Source: an uncultured Erwinia sp.
Lineage (GTDB): Bacteria > Pseudomonadota > Gammaproteobacteria > Enterobacterales > Enterobacteriaceae
NCBI GenBank assembly: GCA_946221915.1
Contig: CAMIKG010000001.1
Location: forward strand, 62,001 to 126,000
Length of the DNA stretch: 64,000 nucleotides
Direction: 5' to 3'
Shown: in pieces, positions 50,632 through 60,186 of the stretch
Layout of the letters: every line of letters starts with the position of its first letter
How positions within the stretch are numbered: position 1 is the first letter of the stretch
Notes under the pieces: generated by a model
Database searches by the model: none
The model's input: the letters and a program-made list of their open reading frames with translations, nothing else
Told to the model about the DNA's origin: nothing
Translations under genes and position numbers: made by a program

Positions 50632-51621
50632 TTAACGACCCACGCGTGACTGCAGCGCAGCAGGATAACGCTCACCGACGATTTTCACCGTTTCCAGCGC
50701 CTGCGTCATCTTGCGCAAATCGTCCTGAGAAAGGGTGATATCGGCGGCGGCCAGGTTCTCCTCCAGACGATGCCGTTTTGTCGTTCCCGGAATCGGCACA
50801 ATCCATGGCTTTTGCGCCAGCAGCCATGCCAGCGCAATCTGCGCAGAGGTCGCGCCTTTTTCAGCAGCAAGTTCGCTCAGCAGCGTCACCAGTTGTTCAT
50901 TGGCTTCCCGCGCTTCGGCGGCAAAGCGCGGCACTTTACTGCGGAAATCGTCCTCACCAAAGGTTGTTCCGGAGGTGATGGCGCCCGTCAGGAATCCTTT
51001 GCCCAGCGGGCTGAAGGGCACAAAACCGATGCCCTGTTCTTCCAGCAGCGGCAGGATCTCTTTCTCTGGTTCACGCCACCACATCGAGTATTCGCTCTGC
51101 AGCGCGGCAACAGGCTGCACGGCATGGGCACGACGAATGGTTTGCACGCCCGCTTCTGACAGGCCGAAATGCTTCACTTTGCCTTCAGCAATCAAATCTT
51201 TCACCGTGCCAGCGACATCTTCAATCGGCACATCAGGGTCGACGCGATGCTGATACAGCAAATCAATCACGTCAGTTTTCAGCCGACGCAGCGATCCTTC
51301 CACCGCGCTACGAATATGCTCAGGACGGCTGTTTAAATTCTGCTGTTTGTTGTCATCACCAAAGGTAAAACCAAATTTGGTGGCGATCACCACCCGATCA
51401 CGAAACGGTTTTAACGCTTCGCCGACGACGTCTTCGTTCAGGTATGGGCCATAGACTTCGGCGGTATCGAAGAAGGTGACACCGCGCTCAACGGCCACAC
51501 GGATCAGCTCGACGGCCTGACGGGTATCCGTCGCCGGGCCATAGCCGTAACTCAGCCCCATACAGCCCAGGCCCAGGGACGACACTTCAAGTCCGGAGTT
51601 AGCAAGATAACGTTTCTGCAT
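50632..51621 (-). CDS. Aldo/keto reductase
   Basis: A 329-residue NADPH-dependent aldo/keto reductase of the AKR13-like (YakC/tas-like) group. Catalytic residues are visible: Asp and Tyr in FFDTAEVYGPY near residues 52-57, Lys in VVIATKFGF near 83 and His in LLYQHRVDP near 124; the cofactor-binding end is VPIPGTTKRHRLEEN. Substrate is unknown; relatives reduce aldehydes and methylglyoxal. The gene stands alone in the minus direction. Confidence 0.92.
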   Translation of the reverse strand: MQKRYLANSGLEVSSLGLGCMGLSYGYGPATDTRQAVELIRVAVERGVTFFDTAEVYGPYLNEDVVGEALKPFRDRVVIATKFGFTFGDDNKQQNLNSRPEHIRSAVEGSLRRLKTDVIDLLYQHRVDPDVPIEDVAGTVKDLIAEGKVKHFGLSEAGVQTIRRAHAVQPVAALQSEYSMWWREPEKEILPLLEEQGIGFVPFSPLGKGFLTGAITSGTTFGEDDFRSKVPRFAAEAREANEQLVTLLSELAAEKGATSAQIALAWLLAQKPWIVPIPGTTKRHRLEENLAAADITLSQDDLRKMTQALETVKIVGERYPAALQSRVGR

Positions 51622-51905
51622 TATCGATTACCTCTTATGTTGCGATGTTAAACGTCGCGTTGACGACTGGAATCACGTTGTGGAATACGAATGGCTGAAC
51701 AGCATAACGCCGCGGGATTTATATGATTAGGTGGGGTAATTCGCTAGGGTTAATTAGACGTGTTCATTAATGACGGAAGGGCAGAAAGAAACTTTCACTG
51801 AGCGCGCGAAGGTTTCACGTATTGTCAGGTATCAGGCTCCTGGGTAAAACAGCCGGACGAGAAGCGGCCACTCGCCCGGCCAATGCAGGAATATCGTGGT
51901 TTACG

Positions 51906-53174
51906 TCACTGCGTTTTTAAGCCGAGGCTGCGCCGGCCGTTTTCATTCAGGTCATCAGGCAGAAAACGGTTTTCCCACTGCTTTTCATAATCTTCACGCG
52001 GGAAATCATCCGGCGAGCGTCCCAGCTCCAAGGCGGCACGCACCTTTTCGGCGTAAGCCAGGTTTTTTTTGCACAGCGGCGCGGCCGGAATGTACATCAC
52101 ATTGCCCCAGCCTTGCTGATTTTCAACGGGCGCCACGGAATGAATCACATCACAATGCCACCACACAGAGTCACCGGCGGTGAGGGCGGGAATGCTGCAT
52201 AAACCCGCAATCAGATGAGGGTGCCACTGTTCTGAAACCGGCAGTACCCGGCCTGGCGCCACACCGCATAGCTCATCTTCCGGGACATCATTCAGCAAGG
52301 GACGTAACAGGATATACGCCATGGCTTCCGGTACCGGAACAACGTGGAGCAGGCCCTGACCTGGTGACATATCGGATAATGCCGTCCAGCCCTGGAAGGT
52401 TCTGAAGGCCGAACATTTGGTGGTATTGTCCACATCATACTCGTCAACCTCCGGGCGGAATGAGGCATCCCAGGGATCATATTCGTCAAATTTGTTGCTG
52501 AAGATTTTGCGGAACACCTGCTGATAAGCCGGTAACAGCCAGCGCTCAAGTGCGCCGGAATCGGTATGCGCGCCCAGCCCCTTCGATGTGGTGCCCGGCA
52601 GCCTTCTGCGGATTCTGTCGGGATAGATAATGCTGGTATCAGGATCGAACCAGGTTACGCCATCCGACTGAAAGGTCCACAGACGGTTAAGAAAGCGTTG
52701 CACCGCGTTTATTTCGCAACTTTGCCGCGCGCTCATTTGCGCTCTGGACCAGTAAATAGGGTAAATTTCCGGGCGGGAGGCTTCCAGACTGCCGAAAAAG
52801 TTATCTCCGGGTCCCTTATAATGATCATCAAAATGGTTATCATCCAGATAACTGAGCATGGACTGATCCATCGCCACTGCGGTTTCGCGACTGAAGGTCT
52901 GACGCACCACCAGGCAGCCGCGCCGTTTGATATGAGCGATCTGCTCCGCTGAAATACGCTTCTCCGCTAAATCACGCCAGCTGACTTCCGGCCAGGCACT
53001 GCCGTGTGCTTTCTCCTCTGCGCGTGCGGCTTTAATCTCGCTCTCAATTTTGTCACAGACTTGCTGAAACAAGCCCTCAACATCACCGATTTTTTCACGC
53101 AATACGCGCTTCATTTCGATGATTTCCTTCCTGTAATCAGCAGGTAATTTCGGGGCGGCAGAAGGTGTATGCAT
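51906..53174 (-). CDS. ybiU: YbiU family protein (DUF1479)
   Basis: A 422-residue protein highly similar to E. coli YbiU (421). The fold is of the Fe(II)/2-oxoglutarate dioxygenase type: GLGAHTDSGALERW near residue 200 and VWWHCDVIHSVAPVENQQGW near 345 supply the His-x-Asp...His metal triad. RTFQGWTALSDMSPGQGLLHV is conserved. Substrate is unknown. ATG at 53174 is four codons inside the longest frame and gives the expected length. Confidence 0.93.
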   Translation of the reverse strand: MHTPSAAPKLPADYRKEIIEMKRVLREKIGDVEGLFQQVCDKIESEIKAARAEEKAHGSAWPEVSWRDLAEKRISAEQIAHIKRRGCLVVRQTFSRETAVAMDQSMLSYLDDNHFDDHYKGPGDNFFGSLEASRPEIYPIYWSRAQMSARQSCEINAVQRFLNRLWTFQSDGVTWFDPDTSIIYPDRIRRRLPGTTSKGLGAHTDSGALERWLLPAYQQVFRKIFSNKFDEYDPWDASFRPEVDEYDVDNTTKCSAFRTFQGWTALSDMSPGQGLLHVVPVPEAMAYILLRPLLNDVPEDELCGVAPGRVLPVSEQWHPHLIAGLCSIPALTAGDSVWWHCDVIHSVAPVENQQGWGNVMYIPAAPLCKKNLAYAEKVRAALELGRSPDDFPREDYEKQWENRFLPDDLNENGRRSLGLKTQ

Positions 53175-53409
53175 GGTTTTCTCCATCAGCAGGTGGACTG
53201 ATTATTTCGTTTGAAGGTTTATTGGTTTCATTCGAAATAAAACAGCGACACCTTAACACGGTGATAACATAAAGTTGTTGATGGTAATCACGGATTGAAG
53301 ATGGATGTCGCGGCGCGTTTACCAGCAGCATGCAGCAGGCTTGTGGCGGGTCTTGTGCAACAGGAATGAAGAAAGGGTGCAGCAGCAGAAGGGGGAGAAA
53401 GTCTTGTGC

Positions 53410-54156
53410 TTATGCAGATCCAACGAGATGGACGCGAAGATTCTGCTGCAACGTTTGCAGATGATCGCTGCCAATACCGTTATCGGTAATCAGCTGGCTA
53501 AACGCGTGTTCCAGGGTCATTGGAAACGGATGAATAACACCAAATTTTGATGAGTCTGTCAGCGCGAAAGTCTCGATCCCTTTCGCCAGCACCGCACTAC
53601 TGACATCGCTGCGCAGCATGTTACGCCCGGTGAAGCCGGTATCAGGGTGCCAGCCGTCGATGCCAATAAACGCTTTCTGGAAATGGACATGCTGAATACA
53701 TAGACGGGTCAAAGGGCCAACAACAGATTCACTGCTCTTCTGGTAGAGACCGCCGAGCACCACCACTTCGCAGCGTGACTCTTTCAGCAGGCTGGCAATG
53801 TAGTGGCTGACGGTGATGATGGTGATGGTGCTGTTTTCCGCCAGTGCGCGGGCGAGCAGGGCATTGGTGCTGCCGCCTTCAATAAAAACGGCTTCGCCAT
53901 CCTGCACCAGCGAGGCGGCGTATTCTGCCAGCGCTTTTTTTACCGCAAAGCGCGAGTTCATTCTTGCGCCGACATCATCGCCATTAATGGATACGGCTGA
54001 ACCATGAACGCGTTTGAGATAGCTTCCCTGTTCAAGCAGATTGAGATCCTGGCGAGTCGTCACCTCGGAAACGTTGGTTAGCTGTGATAGCTCGCTGACA
54101 CTGATGCTGCCACGTTCGTTAACAAGCTGAATAATGAGCTGATGTCTGGAATTCAT
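53410..54156 (-). CDS. yciT: DeoR-family regulator YciT
   Basis: A 248-residue DeoR regulator matching E. coli YciT along its length. N-terminal HTH (ISVSELSQLTNVSEVTTRQDLNLL), then the sugar-phosphate-binding domain with IEGGSTNALLARAL and FIGIDGWHPDTGFTGRNM. E. coli YciT affects osmotic-stress responses and colanic acid. ATG at 54156 gives the family N-terminus MNSRHQLIIQLV. Between ybiU and the DUF333 lipoprotein gene, a location different from E. coli. Confidence 0.9.
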   Translation of the reverse strand: MNSRHQLIIQLVNERGSISVSELSQLTNVSEVTTRQDLNLLEQGSYLKRVHGSAVSINGDDVGARMNSRFAVKKALAEYAASLVQDGEAVFIEGGSTNALLARALAENSTITIITVSHYIASLLKESRCEVVVLGGLYQKSSESVVGPLTRLCIQHVHFQKAFIGIDGWHPDTGFTGRNMLRSDVSSAVLAKGIETFALTDSSKFGVIHPFPMTLEHAFSQLITDNGIGSDHLQTLQQNLRVHLVGSA

Positions 54157-54442
54157 AGGTCGTCCGGTTTTGCGCCTGCTGCGGCAGTGTAACAAAAGCC
54201 GGTTGATAAAACATTACTGATGGCGGTTGCTCTGGAGGGGGAGTGTCACGCTGTTTCCGGTACGTAATACGCGGTACGCCTAGTCGTGCATACGCCTTTG
54301 TCCGAAAAATATCGACTATCAGAGCGCCAGCTATTGCATTTTTGCAAATTAATTAGTGAAAACATTATTTCAGCTATCGACCTCGCCAGTCGCGTGGCTT
54401 ATGCTGACAGGGTTTTTTCGCCCATATTCCGGAGCCTGACAC

Positions 54443-54718
54443 ATGAAAGCAGCCACCTTTCTGCTGGCCGGCGCGGCGCTGCTGTTAGCAGCCTGCAGCA
54501 GCAACGTCGATAATGAACCGCCGCAACAGGCGACTGCCGCCCACGTTCCGGCTGCGGTCAGCATGTCTGCCGTCGCCACAACCAATTGCGCCAGTGCAGG
54601 CGGCACGCTGGCGTTCTCGCGTCAGCTGGATGGCTCGTCGGTGGGCATGTGTCAGATGGCGAATGGTCGTCGCTGCGGTGAAACCGCGCTGCTCAACGGC
54701 AGCTGCGCGCGCTTCTGA
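54443..54718 (+). CDS. DUF333 lipoprotein
   Basis: A 91-residue lipoprotein. The lipobox is LLAACSS with Cys at residue 18, so the mature protein is anchored to a membrane. The mature C-terminal half has the DUF333 pattern: CASAGGTLAF, then GMCQMANGRRCGETALLNGSC. E. coli carries the DUF333 gene ydbJ near ldhA, so this may be the counterpart. Function unknown. It converges with ldhA. Confidence 0.85.
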   Translation: MKAATFLLAGAALLLAACSSNVDNEPPQQATAAHVPAAVSMSAVATTNCASAGGTLAFSRQLDGSSVGMCQMANGRRCGETALLNGSCARF

Positions 54719-54759
54719 CAAAAGAAAACGGGCCACCGCAGTGGTGACCCGGATCGTTA

Positions 54760-55752
54760 TCAGCTGGTGAGTTCGTTGGCGCAGGGCTCGCCCTTTTCCA
54801 GCAGACGCAGATTTTCCAGCGTGGTCGCCGAAATGCTGGTCAGCGCTTCGGCGGTAAGAAATGCCTGATGCCCGGTGAACAGCACGTTATGGCAGGCCGA
54901 CAGGCGGCGGAACACATCATCCTGAATCACATCGTTGGATTTGTCCTCAAAGAACAGATCGCGTTCATTTTCATACACGTCCATCCCCAGCGAGCCAATC
55001 TTCTGCTGTTTTAAGGCATCAATCGCCGCCTGCGAGTCGATCAGGCCGCCGCGGCTGGTGTTAATAATCATCACGCCATCTTTCATCTGGCTAAAGGCAT
55101 TCGCATCCAGCAGATGATGGTTTTCCGGCGTCAGCGGACAGTGCAGGCTGATCACATCAGATTCGCGGAACAGGGTTTTGATATCAACATACTCCGCGCC
55201 CAGTTCCAGCGCCTGTGGGCTGGGGTAAGGATCGAACGCCAGCAGGCGCATACCGAAACCTTTCAGGATACGCAGTGCGGCGATGCCAATCTTGCCGGTG
55301 CCAATCACCCCGGCGGTACGGCCGTGCATATTGAAACCGATCAGCCCCTCCAGCGAGAAGTTGGCGTCACGGGTACGCTGATAAGCACGATGAATACGGC
55401 GGTTCAGCGTCATCATCATACCAATCGCGTGTTCCGCCACGGCTTCCGGCGAGTAGGCGGGCACGCGCACCACTTTCAGCCCCAGCTCCTTCGCTGCCTC
55501 AAGGTCGACGTTATTAAAACCGGCGCAGCGCAGCGCGATAAATTTTACCCCCAGCTCAGCCAGCTCTTCGAGTACCGCCCGGCTGCCGTCGTCATTAACA
55601 AAAATACAGACGCCCGTGCAGTCGTGAGCGGTTTTCGCCGTGTGTTCAGTCAGCAGGAAATCAAAAAACGTCAGCTCAAAACCGTAGCTTTCGTTCACCT
55701 GTTCGAGATATTTACGGTCATATTGTTTTGTGCTGTACACCGCAAGCTTCAT
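54760..55752 (-). CDS. ldhA: Fermentative D-lactate dehydrogenase
   Basis: A 330-residue NAD-dependent D-2-hydroxyacid dehydrogenase (E. coli LdhA 329), reducing pyruvate to D-lactate in fermentation. NAD-binding motif GVIGTGKIGIAALRIL near residue 148, catalytic Arg in NTSRGGLIDSQA near 235, Glu near 264 and His in LFTGHQAFLTAEAL near 296. It lies divergent from ydbH as in E. coli. Confidence 0.97.
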   Translation of the reverse strand: MKLAVYSTKQYDRKYLEQVNESYGFELTFFDFLLTEHTAKTAHDCTGVCIFVNDDGSRAVLEELAELGVKFIALRCAGFNNVDLEAAKELGLKVVRVPAYSPEAVAEHAIGMMMTLNRRIHRAYQRTRDANFSLEGLIGFNMHGRTAGVIGTGKIGIAALRILKGFGMRLLAFDPYPSPQALELGAEYVDIKTLFRESDVISLHCPLTPENHHLLDANAFSQMKDGVMIINTSRGGLIDSQAAIDALKQQKIGSLGMDVYENERDLFFEDKSNDVIQDDVFRRLSACHNVLFTGHQAFLTAEALTSISATTLENLRLLEKGEPCANELTS

Positions 55753-55914
55753 CGTTACGCTCCTATTAAAGAACTACTGTATGAAGTGTAACATGTTGAG
55801 CAGAGGGAAAAGAGAGAGGATTCCTGGGGGATTGTGCGTGTTAAAACTTCACCGCTGCGCGGTTACATGCCATCATCAATCCAGGATGAAAAGAGTAGGT
55901 GATAATTCGCTGCC

Positions 55915-58548
55915 ATGAGACGGAGCTTTTTACGATTCGCTGCTGCGCTACTGGCGTTGATTGTGCTGTTGCTCGGCCTGATGCTGACGGTTACGCAGTG
56001 GCTGCCACGGCTGGCGGGCATCTGGTTGCAGCCGGATACCCATATGGAACTGGATGGCAATCCGCGCTGGCGTGATGGCGCGATCTGGCTGCCGGGCGTG
56101 CGTTACTATGCCGCCGACTGTGAACTGGCGGCGCTGCGCGACGTCAGGCTAAGCCGCAAGGATCGGCGCTGGCAGGCCAGTGCTGCACAACTCAGTCTCA
56201 ACACTCCCTGCCTGAGTAAATTACCCGCCGGGGATAACCCCGAGGCACCACGTTCGCTGGCGGAATGGCAGTCGCTGCTGCCGCGAGCGGACGTCACTAT
56301 TGAACAACTGGTGATCGCCCCTTATCAGCAGTACGCGGGCAGGTTACAGCTGACGCTGGATGAGCAGCAACAGCAGCTTGCTTACAGCGGCGATAATCTG
56401 CAGCTCAATGCCCGGCTTCACGGCCAGACGCTGGATATTGCGCAACTGAGCCTGCACCATCCGGTGCTGGCGCAACCGGTGGTGCTCGACGGCCAGCTAA
56501 CCTTACCGCTTATCCCCGACCATTTGCCGCAGTCCGGCCAGTTACATGGCGCGCTGGCGTTACAGGGCGTGCCGCAGCCGCTCAGCGTGCTGCTGAACTG
56601 GCAACAGCAGCGCGGCACCTTAGAGGTCACTGCGCCAGACCAGCCCGCACCGCTGCTGACGGTGCCATGGCAGATCACGCCGCAACAAATCACCATCGAG
56701 CAGGGTACATGGCGCTGGCCGTATGCTGCCCAGCCGCTTGCCGGTGGTATCGCGCTGACGCTGGATCAGTGGCAGCAGGGGCTGGCAGCGACGGAAATTC
56801 GTGCGCGGCTTAATCTGCTGACCAGCGGACGCGGTGGCAAAGGCAACGTGGTGCTCAGTGTCGGCCCGGGGCATCTGGATATGCTCAACAGCCAGCTGCC
56901 GCTGCGCCTGACCGGCGAAAGCAAGCTGGCGGATTTACAGTTTTACAGCTCGCTGCCGGGCGAGATTAATGGTCCGCTGCTGGCACCGCAGCTGACACTG
57001 CGCCCCGGCGCACTGCTGCGCATGCGCGGCCGTTTGCTCTCGACGCTGGAAGTGGATGAAGCGCGCTGGCCGCTGGCCGGGGTCAAAATATCATCGGCCG
57101 GGATTTCCGGCCGCCTGCAGGCCATTTTACAGGCGCACGATGCCAGTATGGGGCGCTTTACCCTGCATCTGGACGGGCGCGCCAGCGATTTCTGGCCCGA
57201 TCAGGGGCGCTGGAACTGGCGCTACTGGGGCAATGGCTATCTGGCGCCGCTGACCGCGAAGTGGGATGCCGCGGGAACCGGCAGCTGGCAGCAGAGCACC
57301 ATCGAACTGGACAGCCTGTCGACGGGCTTTGACCAGCTCAGTTACGGCATGGTGAATGTCAACGCGCCGCGTCTGACCATGACCACGCCGCTGCGCTGGC
57401 AGCGTGCGCCGGACGCGCCATCCCTGACCGGGGCGCTGCAGCTGGCGGCGCGCGAAACCACCTTTACCTCTGGCGGTTTTCTGCCGCCGTCGACATTCAA
57501 TTTTCAGCTGAAAGGGCGCGATCCCGACGACTTTCTGTATCGCGGCGACCTGAAAGCCGAAGCCATCGGCCCGGTACAGGTCAATGGCCGCTGGGATGGT
57601 ATGCGCCTGCGCGGGCAGGCGTGGTGGCCGTCGCAATCGTTGATTGTGTTCCAGCCGTTGCTAAGCCGCGATTTGAAAATGAAAATCCAGTCCGGCACGC
57701 TGAAAGCCCAGGTTGCGTTCTCTGCCGCCGCCGGGCAGGGCTTGCAGGCGGGCGGCCACTGGGTAGTGAAGGATGGCAGTGTCTGGATGCCGGATAACGA
57801 GATCAACGGCGTCGACTTTTCACTGCCGTTCCGCCTGAAAGCGCATCAGTGGACGTTCGGCGCGCGCGGCCCGGTATCGCTGCGCATCAAAGAGATTAAA
57901 AACCAGTTCTCGATGGCCAACGTCGCGGCGGATTTACAGGGCCACTATCCGTGGAGCGAGCAGCAGCCGCTGCGGTTAACCGATGTCAGCGTCGATCTGC
58001 TGGGCGGCAAACTGACCATGGCGCAGCTGGCGTTTCCGCAGCATCAGGCCGCCACCATTCAGCTGCACGATATCGATCTCAGCGAACTGATCACCGCCAT
58101 CAAACCGAAGCAGATTGCCATGTCCGGGCGGGTAAACGGCGCATTGCCCTTGTGGCTGAATCATCCGCAGTGGCTGGTGCATGAGGGCTGGATTGCCAAT
58201 AACGGCCCGCTGACACTGCGCATCGATCCTGCCATGGCGGATGCAATTGCCAGTAATAATATGGCCGCAGGTGCGGCGATGGACTGGCTGCGGTATATGG
58301 AAATTTCACGCTCATGGGCCACCATCAACCTGAGTAATCTCGGCGATTTGAGCATGAAAGCGCGCGTGGATGGCAGCAGCCGTTTCAGCGATAAAACACA
58401 GCGCGTGTCGCTGAATTACAGCCATCACGAGAATCTTTTTCAGCTGTGGCGCAGCCTGCGCTTTGGCGATAATCTGCAATCCTGGGTGGAACAAAATGCC
58501 ACTCTGCCGTCGCAAAAGGAAATCAAGAGTGAAGACACCAATAACTAA
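55915..58548 (+). CDS. ydbH: AsmA-like intermembrane phospholipid transport protein YdbH
   Basis: An 877-residue protein (E. coli 879) with an N-terminal inner-membrane anchor (residues 2-22, FLRFAAALLALIVLLLGLML) and a long periplasmic region rich in beta-strands, forming the hydrophobic groove of the AsmA-like (TamB, YhdP, YdbH) bridges. Published work links it to phospholipid transport to the outer membrane, redundant with TamB and YhdP. The C-terminus overlaps ynbE by 20 bases. Confidence 0.95.
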   Translation: MRRSFLRFAAALLALIVLLLGLMLTVTQWLPRLAGIWLQPDTHMELDGNPRWRDGAIWLPGVRYYAADCELAALRDVRLSRKDRRWQASAAQLSLNTPCLSKLPAGDNPEAPRSLAEWQSLLPRADVTIEQLVIAPYQQYAGRLQLTLDEQQQQLAYSGDNLQLNARLHGQTLDIAQLSLHHPVLAQPVVLDGQLTLPLIPDHLPQSGQLHGALALQGVPQPLSVLLNWQQQRGTLEVTAPDQPAPLLTVPWQITPQQITIEQGTWRWPYAAQPLAGGIALTLDQWQQGLAATEIRARLNLLTSGRGGKGNVVLSVGPGHLDMLNSQLPLRLTGESKLADLQFYSSLPGEINGPLLAPQLTLRPGALLRMRGRLLSTLEVDEARWPLAGVKISSAGISGRLQAILQAHDASMGRFTLHLDGRASDFWPDQGRWNWRYWGNGYLAPLTAKWDAAGTGSWQQSTIELDSLSTGFDQLSYGMVNVNAPRLTMTTPLRWQRAPDAPSLTGALQLAARETTFTSGGFLPPSTFNFQLKGRDPDDFLYRGDLKAEAIGPVQVNGRWDGMRLRGQAWWPSQSLIVFQPLLSRDLKMKIQSGTLKAQVAFSAAAGQGLQAGGHWVVKDGSVWMPDNEINGVDFSLPFRLKAHQWTFGARGPVSLRIKEIKNQFSMANVAADLQGHYPWSEQQPLRLTDVSVDLLGGKLTMAQLAFPQHQAATIQLHDIDLSELITAIKPKQIAMSGRVNGALPLWLNHPQWLVHEGWIANNGPLTLRIDPAMADAIASNNMAAGAAMDWLRYMEISRSWATINLSNLGDLSMKARVDGSSRFSDKTQRVSLNYSHHENLFQLWRSLRFGDNLQSWVEQNATLPSQKEIKSEDTNN

Positions 58549-58726
58549 GGTGCTGTGGTCGCTGCCGCTGACCGGCATGCTGGCGGGCTGCGTGCCGCGC
58601 ATTGAAGTCGCGGCGCCGAAGGAACCGATTACCATCAATATGAATGTCAAAATTGAGCATGAGATCCATATTCGCGTCGATAAAGATGTGGAAGCATTGC
58701 TGAAAAACCAAAGCGATCTGTTCTGA
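58529..58726 (+). CDS. ynbE: Outer-membrane lipoprotein YnbE
   Basis: A 65-residue lipoprotein (E. coli 61). Lipobox LAGC with Cys near residue 21; the mature part PRIEVAAPKEPITINMNVKI is nearly identical to E. coli. YnbE is reported to extend the YdbH beta-groove to the outer membrane. GTG at 58529 has AAGGAA 8 bases upstream and lies inside ydbH; a frame start further upstream is not needed. Confidence 0.93.
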   Translation: MKTPITKVLWSLPLTGMLAGCVPRIEVAAPKEPITINMNVKIEHEIHIRVDKDVEALLKNQSDLF

Positions 58727-58738
58727 CGGGAGCTGGCG

Positions 58739-59065
58739 ATGAACAAAGTAATCTGGCTGGTGCTGTTAGGCGCATTGCTGTCACCGTCGGCATGGGCATT
58801 ATCGCTCGATGAGGCGCGGCAGCAGGGACGGGTAGGGGAAACCCTGAGTGGTTATATTGCGGCGGTGAAACAGGACAATGACACGCTGGCGCTGGTGGCG
58901 AAGATTAATCAGGGGCGCGAGCAGCAGTATCGCCAGCTGGCGAGTCGCAATAATCTGTCGACGGCGGAAGTGGCGCGGATTGCCGGTGAGAAACTGGTGC
59001 AGCGCGCGCAGCCGGGGGAGTATGTGCGCGGTATTAACGGTCAGTGGCTGAAAAAGGAAAAATAA
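58739..59065 (+). CDS. ydbL: Periplasmic protein YdbL
   Basis: A 108-residue protein with a signal peptide (residues 1-21, LVLLGALLSPSAWA) and a small DUF1318 domain (LDEARQQGRVGETLSGYIA). Same length as E. coli YdbL, which has been described as a chaperone that prevents YnbE multimerisation. It is third in the ydbH-ynbE-ydbL operon, 12 bases after ynbE. Confidence 0.95.
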   Translation: MNKVIWLVLLGALLSPSAWALSLDEARQQGRVGETLSGYIAAVKQDNDTLALVAKINQGREQQYRQLASRNNLSTAEVARIAGEKLVQRAQPGEYVRGINGQWLKKEK

Positions 59066-59093
59066 AACAGGGAAGGCTTAGTCTGAACCGGGC

Positions 59094-59196
59094 CTGATCT
59101 CCTCCGGCATAACAAAGGCGCTAAGACGGTACTGGATCTGATCCCCTCCGGCATAACAAAGGCGTTAAGACGGTACTGGATCTGATCCCCTCCCCC
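59094..59196. repeat. 44-bp tandem repeat, 2.3 copies
   Basis: Two adjacent 44-base units (59094-59137 and 59138-59181) differ at two positions; each has CTGATC, CTCCGGCATAACAAAGGCG and TAAGACGGTACTGGAT. A third partial copy (CTGATCCCCTCC) starts at 59182 and runs into a hairpin. Non-coding. Confidence 0.9.
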
Positions 59197-59291
59197 ATAA
59201 AATGGGGGAGGGTTAGGGAGGGGGAGCTAACGACGGAGAAGCTGAGCCATTTGCTCCACCATCCCCGCCTTCCCCCGCATGCGGGGGGAGG
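59189..59291. terminator. Two GC-rich hairpins between ydbL and azoR
   Basis: CCTCCCCCAT / ATGGGGGAGG (59189-59211, 3-base loop) and CCCCCGC / GCGGGGG (59272-59287, 2-base loop) lie between the convergent genes. One probably serves ydbL and the other azoR. Confidence 0.55.
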
Positions 59292-59321
59292 AGAGATCAA
59301 TACCTGGTGCTGGCAGCGTAC

Positions 59322-59921
59322 TTAAGCAGCAACGATCTGCTTAATAGCATCTTTCGCGTCGGTAGTCGCTTTGGTCGCTACTTCCGGACCGTAGGCGATA
59401 CCTTCAGCGAACACGAAGTTCACATCGGTGATACCGATAAAGCCGAGGAACAGCTTCACGTATGGCGTCAGCAGGTCGCTTGGGGTGTCTTTGTGGATAC
59501 CGCCACGGCTGGACAGAATCACCGCACGTTTGCCTTTCACCAGACCTTCCGGGCCTGCTTCGGTGTAACGGAACGTCACGCCAGCACGGGCAATCAGGTC
59601 GAAGTAGTTCTTCAGCTGAGTTGGGATGTTGAAGTTATACATTGGCGCGGCGATCACCACGGTGTCGTGTGCCTGCAGTTCAGCAATCAGTTCATCAGAC
59701 AGCGCCAGCGCTTCCTGCTGACGTGGAGTCAGCTGTGCATCAGAAGGACGCAGCGCGCCAACCAGTTCACCATCCAGTACCGGGATTGGGTTTGCAGCCA
59801 GGTCGCGAACGGTAACCTGGTTGCCTGCTGCTTTTGCTTCTTCAGCGTAGAAATCAGCCAGCTGACCTGACTGTGAGTAGCCTGCGAGAATACTGGACTT
59901 GAGAACTAATACTTTACTCAT
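59322..59921 (-). CDS. azoR: FMN-dependent NADH:quinone reductase / azoreductase
   Basis: A 199-residue flavodoxin-fold enzyme (E. coli AzoR 201). FMN contacts are in SSILAGYSQS at residues 9-18 and PMYNFNIPTQLKNY near 95, SRGGIH near 143. It reduces azo dyes and quinones with NADH and protects from thiol-reactive quinones. ATG at 59921 gives the family start MSKVLVLKSS. A palindrome upstream (60003) may be an operator. Confidence 0.96.
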   Translation of the reverse strand: MSKVLVLKSSILAGYSQSGQLADFYAEEAKAAGNQVTVRDLAANPIPVLDGELVGALRPSDAQLTPRQQEALALSDELIAELQAHDTVVIAAPMYNFNIPTQLKNYFDLIARAGVTFRYTEAGPEGLVKGKRAVILSSRGGIHKDTPSDLLTPYVKLFLGFIGITDVNFVFAEGIAYGPEVATKATTDAKDAIKQIVAA

Positions 59922-60002
59922 GATCATTTCCTGTCTGTGAACGCGGAAGTCTGTCCGCTCAATGGTTTACACTGTAGGAGGATTTATCCCGCAGTGATAG
60001 CG

Positions 60003-60034
60003 CAATATTTCGAGACCTATGTTCGAAAATATTG
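60003..60034. promoter_or_regulatory. Imperfect palindrome upstream of azoR
   Basis: CAATATTTCGA (60003-60013) and TCGAAAATATTG (60023-60034) form a 32-base inverted repeat about 85 bases before the azoR start codon. Its symmetry and place suggest an operator for a dimeric regulator; none is identified. Confidence 0.4.
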
Positions 60035-60186
60035 AACAATCATAACGGGAGATGGCGATCACATATCATGCCCTGTGCTAAACTGCGCGCCGACAACTCA
60101 TTCATGAAAGCCAGCAAGGCTGGCATACGCGGCGGCGCTGACTCTGATAATTAACAGCCGCTGCAGCAACCAGGTACTGAATCCGC

